In this document: one piece after another, positions 8,777-15,424 of the stretch | How the letters are laid out: the number at the start of each line of letters is the position of its first letter | How positions within the stretch are numbered: position 1 is the first letter of the stretch | NCBI GenBank assembly: GCA_002340355.1 | Contig: DDLX01000014.1 | Location: 1 to 15,508, forward strand | Length of the DNA: 15,508 bases | DNA from: Cytophagales bacterium UBA2561 | GTDB lineage: Bacteria; Bacteroidota; Bacteroidia; Cytophagales; Thermoflexibacteraceae | Direction of reading: 5' to 3' | Position numbers and translations under genes: made by a program | The notes under the pieces: model-generated | What the model saw: only the letters and a program-made list of their open reading frames with translations | What the model was told of the DNA's origin: nothing | Database searches by the model: none

Positions 8777-8796
8777 AATAAAGTTTGAACTTTATT
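8777..8796. other. Hairpin in the gap between operon genes
   Basis: The sequence AATAAAGTT-TG-AACTTTATT (8777-8796) is a perfect 9-bp inverted repeat. It lies in the 45-bp gap between the lysine-tailed membrane protein gene and the epimerase gene. On the minus (coding) strand it is preceded by an A-run and is not followed by a T-run, so it is not a classical terminator. It may stabilise or process the mRNA, or partly attenuate transcription of the four downstream genes. Confidence 0.35.
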
Positions 8797-8804
8797 TTTT
8801 AGTC

Positions 8805-10745
8805 CTATAAAGATTGATAATTAACATCTACGACCATGACTGCACCTGCCTGTAAAACCGTCTTAGGATTGATAGGCTTTTTGTAATGCTCGTACATAAA
8901 TTGATTGTAAATACCTAGCCAATTGTATTGTTTTTGATAATCTTGCCGAACTACCAAATACATATTGGGATTTTCAGCAATTCCTGTATAAATATTGTCA
9001 ATACCAAATTCATCTAAAGTTGCCTTCGCAATAGGGGTTCGTTGGATAGAACCCAAGCTAAATAAATTCAGTTTACGCATAAAATTTAAATCTGAAAAAG
9101 GTGAAATATTTTCATATGGAAAACTGCTTGCCCAAACTACAAATAATTTATCTTCAGTAGGTTGCATTGCCTGTACAATTTGCTTGAGATTTCGAGAATT
9201 TTGTTTTGCATTGTTCGAAAATCCTTTTAGCTCTTGATGAGTTGTACTGACATTATATAGGGTTAATAATCCTAAAACTCCACCTGCTACTTGTCGTACA
9301 TCAAAGCCACCTTTGAAGGGGTTAAAAGACGAATTTTCAGTCATTAAAAGTAAGGGCAAAATGGCTAAGAAAATATAGGATGAGATATAAACATGAGGAG
9401 GAGCTTGTTTTAGAAAATAATGAATTGCCCAAAGTAGCCCGTATAAACCAATGAAAGTTCCAATAACTAAAGCGATATTTAAGCCTAGTAAAATTTTGGA
9501 CTCAGAAGGATTATCGGATTGTTCAGGTTTAAAAAACAAAAAGACTGAAAAAAACACGACTATCAACATCGCTCGATTGACGATAGGTTGTTCGTATACA
9601 ACATCTTCTAAATATTTGGTGATTTCATCAGTATTCATCTCGTTTTCTAATACCGAAAGTGCGGCATCAAAATTTTTAATGGAATAAATTTCTTCATCCA
9701 TAAAAAACCAAAATGACAGCATCGCATTATCAATTGGTTTCCAGCCTGTCTTTTCCATTGCCTCTTTTCGTTTTTCCTCGGAGGCTTTGTGCATTACATG
9801 ATTATCTACAAATTGTCCCACTTTCGGGATAAATTCAGCAGATTCTTTCCATTCAGGCGTAGAATAAGCTGATTTATTAATGATAAAAAGAGGAATACAG
9901 ATGGCTATAGCAAAACCAAATTGTAAGATATTGTGAAGGAATAACTTTTTTTGACGGAAAAGTTCAATTAGGATAATAGGACTAAATAAAGCGACTGAAA
10001 GTGCAATTGCTTCCAAACGAATCATTAGGGCTAATCCTAGTAAAAATGCACCTGTAACACTTGGTAAGTTTAATAAACCTTTGATTGTAAAGGGTTTATT
10101 GGTAGTATTAGGTAATAAAAATATTAATGCCATTCCACCTAAACCACATGCAAAACCTGTTACCGTAAATTGGAGTGAGATGAGTGTAAACATCTCAATT
10201 AACATGAAATAAATGACATAAAGTATAATGGCAAAGAAGTGAGGATTGCGACGCAGAAAGACGTATAATAAGGCAGTATTTCCAATAAATAAACTGAAAA
10301 CTAAATAGTAACCATACCATGCAATACTTGGTGCAGCAGAATATAGACTTTTAAGAATTTTCCCAAGAATCACACTCGTAAAAATCATGTATTCAGTAGG
10401 TTCAGGTGATAAAGCAACTCCTGCCACTTCCAGCATCATCCCAGGATCGTCATTGGTTTGGAAAAAAGGCGTATAGACTAAATAAGCTAAAGCAAACAAC
10501 AATCCGTTGATGATTAGTGCAGAAAGGAACGGTTTTTCTTTCAAAAAGCCATTAGTCGGAGAGGCTTGAGAAGGATTATCAGAAATCTGATATTTTTTCC
10601 GTGGTATAGACTTGGATGGTACTCCATTTTTCTTACCCTGTTTTTCGGTCTTATCTGGAGAAACAGGGGCTGAACTTGACTGAGGTTGTTGCTGAATCGG
10701 GTTTGAAGTCGGTTTACGTGGCTTCTTTCGTTTCTTTTTCGCCAT
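8805..10745 (-). CDS. Polytopic GT-C-like membrane protein with lysine-rich N-terminal tail
   Basis: A 646-residue protein of no family I can name with certainty. Residues 1-70 are a hydrophilic tail that begins MAKKKRKKPRKP and is rich in Lys, Pro, Ser and Gln, presumably cytoplasmic. The first membrane helix (about 74-95) is followed directly by FFQTNDDPGMM with Asp99 and Asp100. An acidic pair in the first outer loop is typical of GT-C glycosyltransferases. About ten further hydrophobic segments follow, broken by a polar loop at about 295-385. A soluble C-terminal region of about 140 residues ends the protein. It probably uses a polyprenyl-phosphate sugar at the outer membrane face of the inner membrane. 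It is the first gene of the operon. The ATG at 10745 is well placed, about 40 nt after a possible -7 box. Confidence 0.8.
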   Translation of the reverse strand: MAKKKRKKPRKPTSNPIQQQPQSSSAPVSPDKTEKQGKKNGVPSKSIPRKKYQISDNPSQASPTNGFLKEKPFLSALIINGLLFALAYLVYTPFFQTNDDPGMMLEVAGVALSPEPTEYMIFTSVILGKILKSLYSAAPSIAWYGYYLVFSLFIGNTALLYVFLRRNPHFFAIILYVIYFMLIEMFTLISLQFTVTGFACGLGGMALIFLLPNTTNKPFTIKGLLNLPSVTGAFLLGLALMIRLEAIALSVALFSPIILIELFRQKKLFLHNILQFGFAIAICIPLFIINKSAYSTPEWKESAEFIPKVGQFVDNHVMHKASEEKRKEAMEKTGWKPIDNAMLSFWFFMDEEIYSIKNFDAALSVLENEMNTDEITKYLEDVVYEQPIVNRAMLIVVFFSVFLFFKPEQSDNPSESKILLGLNIALVIGTFIGLYGLLWAIHYFLKQAPPHVYISSYIFLAILPLLLMTENSSFNPFKGGFDVRQVAGGVLGLLTLYNVSTTHQELKGFSNNAKQNSRNLKQIVQAMQPTEDKLFVVWASSFPYENISPFSDLNFMRKLNLFSLGSIQRTPIAKATLDEFGIDNIYTGIAENPNMYLVVRQDYQKQYNWLGIYNQFMYEHYKKPINPKTVLQAGAVMVVDVNYQSL

Positions 10746-10785
10746 TGCTCGGAATCAGTTTGAACACAATTTTTCCTAATTATTT

Positions 10786-10793
10786 CAAAGGTG
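10786..10793 (-). promoter_or_regulatory. Possible -7 element of the glycan operon
   Basis: On the minus strand 10793-10786 reads CACCTTTG, one mismatch from TAnnTTTG, and would give a leader of roughly 35 nt before the ATG at 10745. No TTG is visible at the expected -33 distance, so confidence is low. It does lie downstream of the strong inverted repeat that appears to close the hisH transcript. Confidence 0.35.
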
Positions 10794-10897
10794 CAAGTTA
10801 GAAAAAGTTTTTGAGACGTAATAAAATCATTCTAAAATCTATTCCCTAAGTTTCCTGATTTAGAGTTTATTGTACCAGTCCATTTAAAATAAACTGC

Positions 10898-10946
10898 CAA
10901 TCAAAAGACCTATAAAATTCCTGAAAACTTATAGGTCTTTTGATTG
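10898..10946 (-). terminator. Strong 18-bp inverted repeat, probable terminator after hisH
   Basis: The arms at 10898-10915 and 10929-10946 are perfect reverse complements over 18 bp, with a 13-nt loop. The core is AAAAGACCTATAA against TTATAGGTCTTTT, so transcripts from either strand meet a GC-containing stem followed by T-rich sequence. It lies 46 bp after the hisH stop and about 150 bp before the glycan operon start. It therefore probably separates these two minus-strand transcription units. The remainder of the 10746-10991 gap shows nothing else clear. Confidence 0.75.
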
Positions 10947-10991
10947 ATTATGAATAAGTTAGCTTTAAATTAACTAATAAAAAGCGTATAC

Positions 10992-11603
10992 TTAAACAAT
11001 TTCTCGTAGAAAATTATTCAAAATTTGAGTACCAATTTGGCTACTTTTTTCAGGATGGAACTGTACAGCATAAAAATTATCTTGGTGTAATGCTGCACTA
11101 AAAGGGTGAATATGAGTTGATTCGGCAATCGTATAAGGACTCTGTTCAGCATAAAAACTATGCACAAAATAAACATAACTTTTTTCCTCTAATCCTTTAA
11201 ACAAAGGTGATTGTAAGTTTTGCAAAGCATTCCAGCCAATTTGTGGAACTTTTAGATTTTCATTTTGGGATTGTTCGGAAGAATTATTAAATTTTTTAAC
11301 AGCTACATCGAAAACATTTAAACATTCAGTATTACCTTCAGTGGAGTGTCGGCACATTAATTGTAAACCCAAACAAATTCCTAAAAATGGTTGTCTCAAA
11401 GTTGGAATAAGTTGGTCTAATTTTCGTTCTTTGAGATACTTCATAGCTGTACTAGCTTCGCCTACCCCTGGGAAAATTACACGGTCAGCTGTTTGGATTT
11501 CATGAGGGTCATCAGAAAGAATCGGCGTAACTCCCAGTCGCTCAAAGGCATAAATTACTGAACGAATATTTCCAGCATTATATTTGATAATTACAGTTTT
11601 CAT
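10992..11603 (-). CDS. hisH: Imidazole glycerol phosphate synthase, glutamine amidotransferase subunit HisH
   Basis: HisH hydrolyses glutamine and feeds ammonia to HisF, which makes imidazole glycerol phosphate and AICAR in histidine synthesis. The 203-residue length is normal. It opens with the canonical YNAGNIRSV (8-16). It also has the oxyanion loop PGVGEA (45-50), the nucleophile Cys77 in GICLGLQLM, the QIGWN segment (121-125), YFVHSFYAE (145-153) and the His183/Glu185 pair in QFHPEKS. All triad residues are intact, so it should be active. No other his gene is visible nearby: downstream is a terminator and upstream a lipoprotein gene. Its HisF partner must therefore be encoded elsewhere. 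A role with a HisF-like partner in sugar amidation is possible but not indicated here. Confidence 0.95.
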   Translation of the reverse strand: MKTVIIKYNAGNIRSVIYAFERLGVTPILSDDPHEIQTADRVIFPGVGEASTAMKYLKERKLDQLIPTLRQPFLGICLGLQLMCRHSTEGNTECLNVFDVAVKKFNNSSEQSQNENLKVPQIGWNALQNLQSPLFKGLEEKSYVYFVHSFYAEQSPYTIAESTHIHPFSAALHQDNFYAVQFHPEKSSQIGTQILNNFLREIV

Positions 11604-11647
11604 TATGTTAGCATTGAGAAATGAATATTGTATAGTGCAATTTTGAA

Positions 11648-11682
11648 ATCAAGTTTTCTTAGTAATTTTTTTAATACTTGAT
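11648..11682. other. Inverted repeat between the DUF4270 gene and hisH
   Basis: ATCAAGT (11648-11654) and ACTTGAT (11676-11682) form a 7-bp inverted repeat around a 21-nt T-rich loop. It lies directly after the DUF4270 stop codon, in the 84-bp gap before hisH. It could be a weak terminator or processing hairpin. No T-run follows it on the minus strand. Confidence 0.3.
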
Positions 11683-11687
11683 ATACA

Positions 11688-13037
11688 CTACTTAGTTTTG
11701 GTATAATAAATTTTCAATTTCAAAGGGTTAGTTTCTGCCGAGTTATCCGAAAAAAGTAAGTTATTTATACCCACATCATTTCGATACGATTCGATAGCAA
11801 AACCATAATTACCACGAGTTCCATTTAAAATCTCTTGAATATAAGAAGTCATTCGTACAGCTTGGTAAGTTCTTCCGTTCGGAATATAACTTGAAACCAA
11901 ACGTCCATCAACAAAACTAGTGACATGTACTGCGCCATCTCGAACTTCTCGTAAGATATATTGGTCTTGAGCAGTAGCAGCATTTTGAACTAAATTTCCA
12001 TTTTTATCTAATAGTCTAAATGTTAATCCTATAGGTTTATGGCGATTAGGAGATAAATAATTTTCTTCAGATGGTTCAAAAGTGAGTTCTGCTCGATTGA
12101 GATAAATATCTCCATTAGCGTTCAATTGCTCAAGGTTTGGAATTCGAACTTTAGTATAAATTCCAGTGCCTTCCTGAATAAAGCCCCAATGATTAAGTTC
12201 TTTAGTGGAAATTTCAGTTTGAGGAGTAAGTTCAGACAAGTAATCTGAAGAACTTAAATCTGTTAAAATCTGATTGAATCGATAACCAATATTTTGACCA
12301 TCATAAGTACCTATTCTTTGTAACAGTGTATCTGTCTCAGTATGATAATAAACACCAAGAAAAGTGTTTGCACTTAAAGGATTTATTTTATGAACCATAT
12401 TTCCATCAATTGCCGAAATTCGGATGCCTGTAAACCACTCTTCGAAGAAATTTTGATTTAAAAAATCATCAGTTCCACCTGCCTCATAAATTCGTTTAGC
12501 CCAGTCAGGTTCAAGGTGTATATGAAGTGGCTGACTTAAATCGGTGTTTTCATCAATTTGAAGTGTGGCAATTTTTTGATCATATGGAATTTCATCCGTT
12601 TGATAGTATGTTTTAGAAGTGTTAAAACGCTGAGAAAGTATATGAATCTCAAGTGTTTGGGGAGATAATGTATCTCCAAATGACTCGTGAATGTCTAAAC
12701 TAAAAACCATTGAGTCTAGTGTACCAACTTCTCCTTGTGTATCTTCAAATTGTAAGGAATCTCTAGGCAGGATAAATTGAGCGAATGCATTGGCAGTCAA
12801 TGTTCCAAAGTATTTATCGGAAGAATTACCTACCAACATATAGGGAGAAAATGTTGTGTTGATTGTATCCCATATCCCTACTGTAGTTTCTATAGTGAGG
12901 GTGTCCGTAAATTGGGTCTCAAGGAATTGCGTATTTCCTTGCAAATCAGGACTGAGGTCAATATCATCATTACACGCAAACAAAATCAGGATTGCCGAAA
13001 GAAGCAATCCTGATAAAGCAAATCGTTTATAATTCAT
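11688..13037 (-). CDS. DUF4270 family lipoprotein
   Basis: A 449-residue envelope protein with a lipoprotein signal: positively charged MNYKR, a hydrophobic stretch, and a lipobox LFAC with the modified Cys22. NDDID follows the cysteine. In Bacteroidota, acidic residues just after the lipidated cysteine can direct export to the cell surface, but that is an inference here. The mature part shows the DUF4270 pattern, with a TTVGIWDTINTTFSPYMLVG segment (53-72) followed by DKYFGTLTANAF. It then continues as a long beta-rich region ending in KLKIYYTK. The biochemical role of DUF4270 is not established. The gene is preceded by the glycogen-synthase-like gene and panC, a neighbourhood I recall from other Bacteroidota genomes. 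A promoter appears to overlap the end of the upstream gene. Confidence 0.85.
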   Translation of the reverse strand: MNYKRFALSGLLLSAILILFACNDDIDLSPDLQGNTQFLETQFTDTLTIETTVGIWDTINTTFSPYMLVGNSSDKYFGTLTANAFAQFILPRDSLQFEDTQGEVGTLDSMVFSLDIHESFGDTLSPQTLEIHILSQRFNTSKTYYQTDEIPYDQKIATLQIDENTDLSQPLHIHLEPDWAKRIYEAGGTDDFLNQNFFEEWFTGIRISAIDGNMVHKINPLSANTFLGVYYHTETDTLLQRIGTYDGQNIGYRFNQILTDLSSSDYLSELTPQTEISTKELNHWGFIQEGTGIYTKVRIPNLEQLNANGDIYLNRAELTFEPSEENYLSPNRHKPIGLTFRLLDKNGNLVQNAATAQDQYILREVRDGAVHVTSFVDGRLVSSYIPNGRTYQAVRMTSYIQEILNGTRGNYGFAIESYRNDVGINNLLFSDNSAETNPLKLKIYYTKTK

Positions 13038-13084
13038 TACTTTATAATCATTAGATTTCCTTTATACGGATAAAATTACGATTA

Positions 13085-13115
13085 CAAAGGTTGCATCAAT
13101 TTTCGAGTTTGCAAA
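13085..13115 (-). promoter_or_regulatory. Probable promoter of the DUF4270 gene
   Basis: On the minus strand TTTG at 13115-13112 and AACCTTTG at 13092-13085 are 19 bp apart. They match the -33/-7 layout with one mismatch in TAnnTTTG, about 50 nt before the ATG at 13037. TAATTTTG at 13119-13112 is an exact alternative -7 box. Either way the promoter touches the last codon of the upstream glycogen-synthase-like gene, which suggests separate transcription. Confidence 0.5.
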
Positions 13116-13116
13116 A

Positions 13117-13929
13117 TTAGGCGGTCAAATTTGTATATAAGTCGTAATAAGAATTTGAAAATTCCTCTGTATCTCCGTTCTTTTTGATAGTTGAAACTTT
13201 AGCATCCAATCCATTTAATGCACCATTAGCAGAACTATCTACTTCATCCGAAGATTTTACGACACAATCCGAGAACTGTGCTGCCATCTGAATCAAAGAC
13301 TCGTAATTTCCTTTAGCAAGTGGTTTTAATTGTTCATCTTTGATGTCCATCATTTTTACTTTGTCCCGAACATCTTCAAATTCATGTGAGAATGGCGTAT
13401 TATAGACTGTAAATACCGTTTTAGAATCCTTAAACATAGGATCATTTTTATAAGTGGTTTTCAAGTAAAGCGGAATAAAACTCGAAATCCAGTCGTTGCA
13501 ATGCACAATATCAGGAGCCCAGCCTAATTTTTTGACCGTTTCAATTACGCCCTTACAGAAAAATACTGCACGTTCATCATTGTCGGCATAGAAGTTTCCT
13601 TTTTTATCACTGAATACGGTCTTTCGGTGGAAATAATCTTCATTATCAATAAAATAGACTTGTAATTTGGCATTGGGAATAGAGGCAACCTTAATAACAA
13701 GGGGTTTTTCTTCATCTCCTACGGAAATATTGATGCCAGACAAACGAACTACTTCATGTAACCGATTTTTACGCTCATTAATCGTACCGAATCGAGGAAC
13801 CAAAATTCGGATTTCCATTCCTTTCTCTTGCATTGCTTGGGGTAATGAGCGGACATAATCTGCTACCTCAGTTGTATTGAGGAACGGATTGATTTCACTA
13901 GCTACATAAAGTATGCGAAGCTTTGACAT
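13117..13929 (-). CDS. Single-domain glycogen/starch synthase-like protein (N-terminal GT5 domain only)
   Basis: The 270 residues correspond to the N-terminal Rossmann domain of GlgA-type glycogen synthases. ILYVASEINPF opens the fold, and WAPDIVHCNDWISSFIPLYLKTTY (137-160) is the typical GT5 helix-strand block. A TVFTVYNTPF segment is equivalent to the usual TVHNLAYQG. Full-length GlgA is near 480 residues. The C-terminal nucleotide-binding half is absent, and no remnant of it follows within the 79 bp before the next gene. The ADP-glucose motif KTGGLADV is replaced by NTTEVADY (18-25), so the lysine and both glycines are lost. Glycogen synthesis is therefore unlikely. It may be a regulatory, scaffolding or differently acting protein. 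The short form divergent from panC appears to be the normal state in related genomes, not a recent truncation. Confidence 0.85.
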   Translation of the reverse strand: MSKLRILYVASEINPFLNTTEVADYVRSLPQAMQEKGMEIRILVPRFGTINERKNRLHEVVRLSGINISVGDEEKPLVIKVASIPNAKLQVYFIDNEDYFHRKTVFSDKKGNFYADNDERAVFFCKGVIETVKKLGWAPDIVHCNDWISSFIPLYLKTTYKNDPMFKDSKTVFTVYNTPFSHEFEDVRDKVKMMDIKDEQLKPLAKGNYESLIQMAAQFSDCVVKSSDEVDSSANGALNGLDAKVSTIKKNGDTEEFSNSYYDLYTNLTA

Positions 13930-13970
13930 AATTCTTTTGTTTAAAACGTATAACTTTCATTGCAACACCG

Positions 13971-14001
13971 CAAATTTACAAAAAAAACGCCTGTAAATCA
14001 A
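13971..14001 (-). promoter_or_regulatory. Promoter of the glycogen-synthase-like gene
   Basis: On the minus strand TTG (14001-13999) is followed after 20 bp by TAAATTTG (13978-13971), an exact Bacteroidota -33/-7 pair. Transcription would begin near 13965, leaving a leader of about 35 nt before the ATG at 13929. The divergent panC has no equally clear promoter in the shared 13930-14177 gap. Confidence 0.65.
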
Positions 14002-14177
14002 GGTTTTTCCGTACAAAGTCCTATTATTGCGCCTAACTTCGGCAATCTTTATGCTTTTTTTAATTTGTGTAATTATAATACAATATTAATAAAATTTTGC
14101 CTTTTGTGTTATAAAAATATGATTATCAAGTAATTAGTGATGATTTTTTGATTGCTAATGTCTTAAAGCCTTCCAAA

Positions 14178-15029
14178 ATGCAAATTTTTGAGACGATTTC
14201 GGAACTCCGAAAATCTTTATTGCCTTTGCGTCTTCAACACACATTAGGACTTGTTCCTACAATGGGCGCACTCCACGAAGGGCATTTATCGTTGATTCGT
14301 GCTTCTAAGGCAGACAATGACTATACTATTTGTAGTATTTTCGTCAATCCGACCCAATTTAATAATGCTGAAGACCTCAAGCACTATCCACGAATGCCAG
14401 AAGATGACCTGAAACTTTTGGAGGCTGAGGGGTGTAATGCCGTATTTATGCCTGAACCGATAGAAATGTATCCAAGTGAGCCTGTCATTAATATAGGCTT
14501 TGGAGCATTAGAAACTGATATGGAAGGTAAGCACCGAGAGGGACATTTTAACGGAGTTGGAATTGTGGTGGCTAAGCTATTAAATATGGTACAACCGCAT
14601 CGGGCGTATTTTGGGCAGAAGGATTTACAACAATATACGATTATTCGTCAGATGGTTAAAGATTTATCAATGGATACTCAGGTTGTGGCTTGTCCAATTG
14701 TGCGGGAAACGGATGGATTGGCGATGTCTTCTCGAAATTTACGCTTAACTACTGAAGAACGAAAAATTGCTCCTCAGATTTATAAAAGTCTTAAACATTG
14801 TGCGAATCAACTTCGAGATGGGAAATCAGTAGCAGAGGCTCGAAAGGAGGCTATTAGTTTTCTGGATGGTTTGGATGTATTCAATATTGAGTATATTGAT
14901 ATAGTGAGTACAGAAACACTTGCGCCTATTTCAGAGGTTAGTGATTTTGAAAAGACAGCGATTTGTATAGCTGCTCATTTAGGACAAGTCCGTTTGATAG
15001 ATAACCTAATAGTTTCTGATGAGGTGTAA
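14178..15029 (+). CDS. panC: Pantothenate synthetase PanC
   Basis: PanC joins pantoate and beta-alanine in an ATP-dependent cytoplasmic reaction, the last step of pantothenate (vitamin B5) synthesis. I chose the ATG at 14178, which gives 283 residues and starts MQIFETISELRK like typical PanC proteins. An in-frame TTG at 14148 would add ten unmatched residues. Motifs are complete: VPTMGALHEGH with His33 and His36 of the HxGH ATP site, FVNPTQF (55-61), GHFNGVGIVVAKLLNMV (122-138), FGQKDLQQ (145-152) and the KMSKS-equivalent MSSRN (183-187). The gene is divergent from the glycogen-synthase-like gene. panD, a common downstream partner in this phylum, is absent from the 479 bp that follow. Confidence 0.95.
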   Translation: MQIFETISELRKSLLPLRLQHTLGLVPTMGALHEGHLSLIRASKADNDYTICSIFVNPTQFNNAEDLKHYPRMPEDDLKLLEAEGCNAVFMPEPIEMYPSEPVINIGFGALETDMEGKHREGHFNGVGIVVAKLLNMVQPHRAYFGQKDLQQYTIIRQMVKDLSMDTQVVACPIVRETDGLAMSSRNLRLTTEERKIAPQIYKSLKHCANQLRDGKSVAEARKEAISFLDGLDVFNIEYIDIVSTETLAPISEVSDFEKTAICIAAHLGQVRLIDNLIVSDEV

Positions 15030-15153
15030 AATACCGCATAATTTAAGTAGAGTAGTGTTTGGTTATTGGTTTTTGTTGTTATAATCATTTGATATTCATT
15101 TAATTATGGATTATTTTATTTTTTTGTGTAGATAATTTGGATTGTAGGGGATA
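15030..15153. other. AT-rich spacer after panC
   Basis: This stretch of 124 bp has no credible reading frame and no clear terminator hairpin for panC. Its right end contains the -33 element of the first repeat-associated promoter (TTTG at 15136-15139). It is T-rich on the plus strand and otherwise featureless. Confidence 0.6.
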
Positions 15154-15178
15154 TTTTTGATACCTTTGCGTCCGCAAA
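15136..15178 (+). promoter_or_regulatory. Promoter of repeat unit 1
   Basis: TTTG (15136-15139), a 21-bp spacer and TACCTTTG (15161-15168) form a near-consensus Bacteroidota promoter. The last four bases of the -7 box begin the palindrome TTTGCG-TC-CGCAAA (15165-15178), which spans the expected start site. A repressor or activator bound there would overlap RNA polymerase. Confidence 0.65.
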
Positions 15179-15263
15179 AAGGGGAGATAAGAATTGAGGG
15201 GATGAGATTTTGTGGTAAGATTCTGGGAGAAGCTTCAGGATTAAAAAAAAAGTTTCGGAAAGG

Positions 15264-15306
15264 TTTGGAAGTTTGAAAGAATTTTTGATACCTTTGCGTC
15301 CGCAAA
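15264..15306 (+). promoter_or_regulatory. Promoter of repeat unit 2
   Basis: TTTG (15264-15267) and TACCTTTG (15289-15296) are again 21 bp apart, with the same palindrome at 15293-15306. The -33 element belongs to the tail of unit 1, so the promoter exists only because units are joined head to tail. Confidence 0.65.
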
Positions 15307-15381
15307 AAGGAGAGATAGGAATTGAGGGGATGAGGTTTTGTGGTAAGATTCTGGGGAAAGCTTCAGGGTTTGAAAAAAAGG

Positions 15382-15424
15382 TTTGGAAGTTTGGGAAAGT
15401 TTTTGATACCTTTGCGTCCGCAAA
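15382..15424 (+). promoter_or_regulatory. Promoter of repeat unit 3
   Basis: TTTG (15382-15385) and TACCTTTG (15407-15414) keep the exact 21-bp spacing even though the preceding unit is 10 bp shorter. The palindrome is at 15411-15424. The transcript would run off the right edge, so the gene or RNA served is not visible. Confidence 0.65.

Noticed and set aside
13117..13929. Recent frameshift or truncation of a full-length glgA
   Set aside because: The frame ends cleanly, only 79 bp separate it from the next gene, and no C-terminal GlgA sequence is visible there in any frame.
14148..14177. TTG start for panC giving ten extra residues
   Set aside because: The extra residues do not match PanC proteins, whereas the ATG at 14178 gives the usual N-terminus and length.
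15178..15240. G-quadruplex in the purine-rich part of the repeat
   Set aside because: Runs of G are of mixed length (GGGG, GG, GGGG, GG, GGG) and widely spaced, so only a weak two-layer structure could form.
15111..15423. Two minus-strand frames of 60-64 codons in the repeat array, both starting with the same few residues
   Set aside because: They start with TTG, arise from the DNA repeat itself, and fall out of register because the unit is 128 or 118 bp. The same DNA is read in different frames in successive copies, so coding selection is unlikely.
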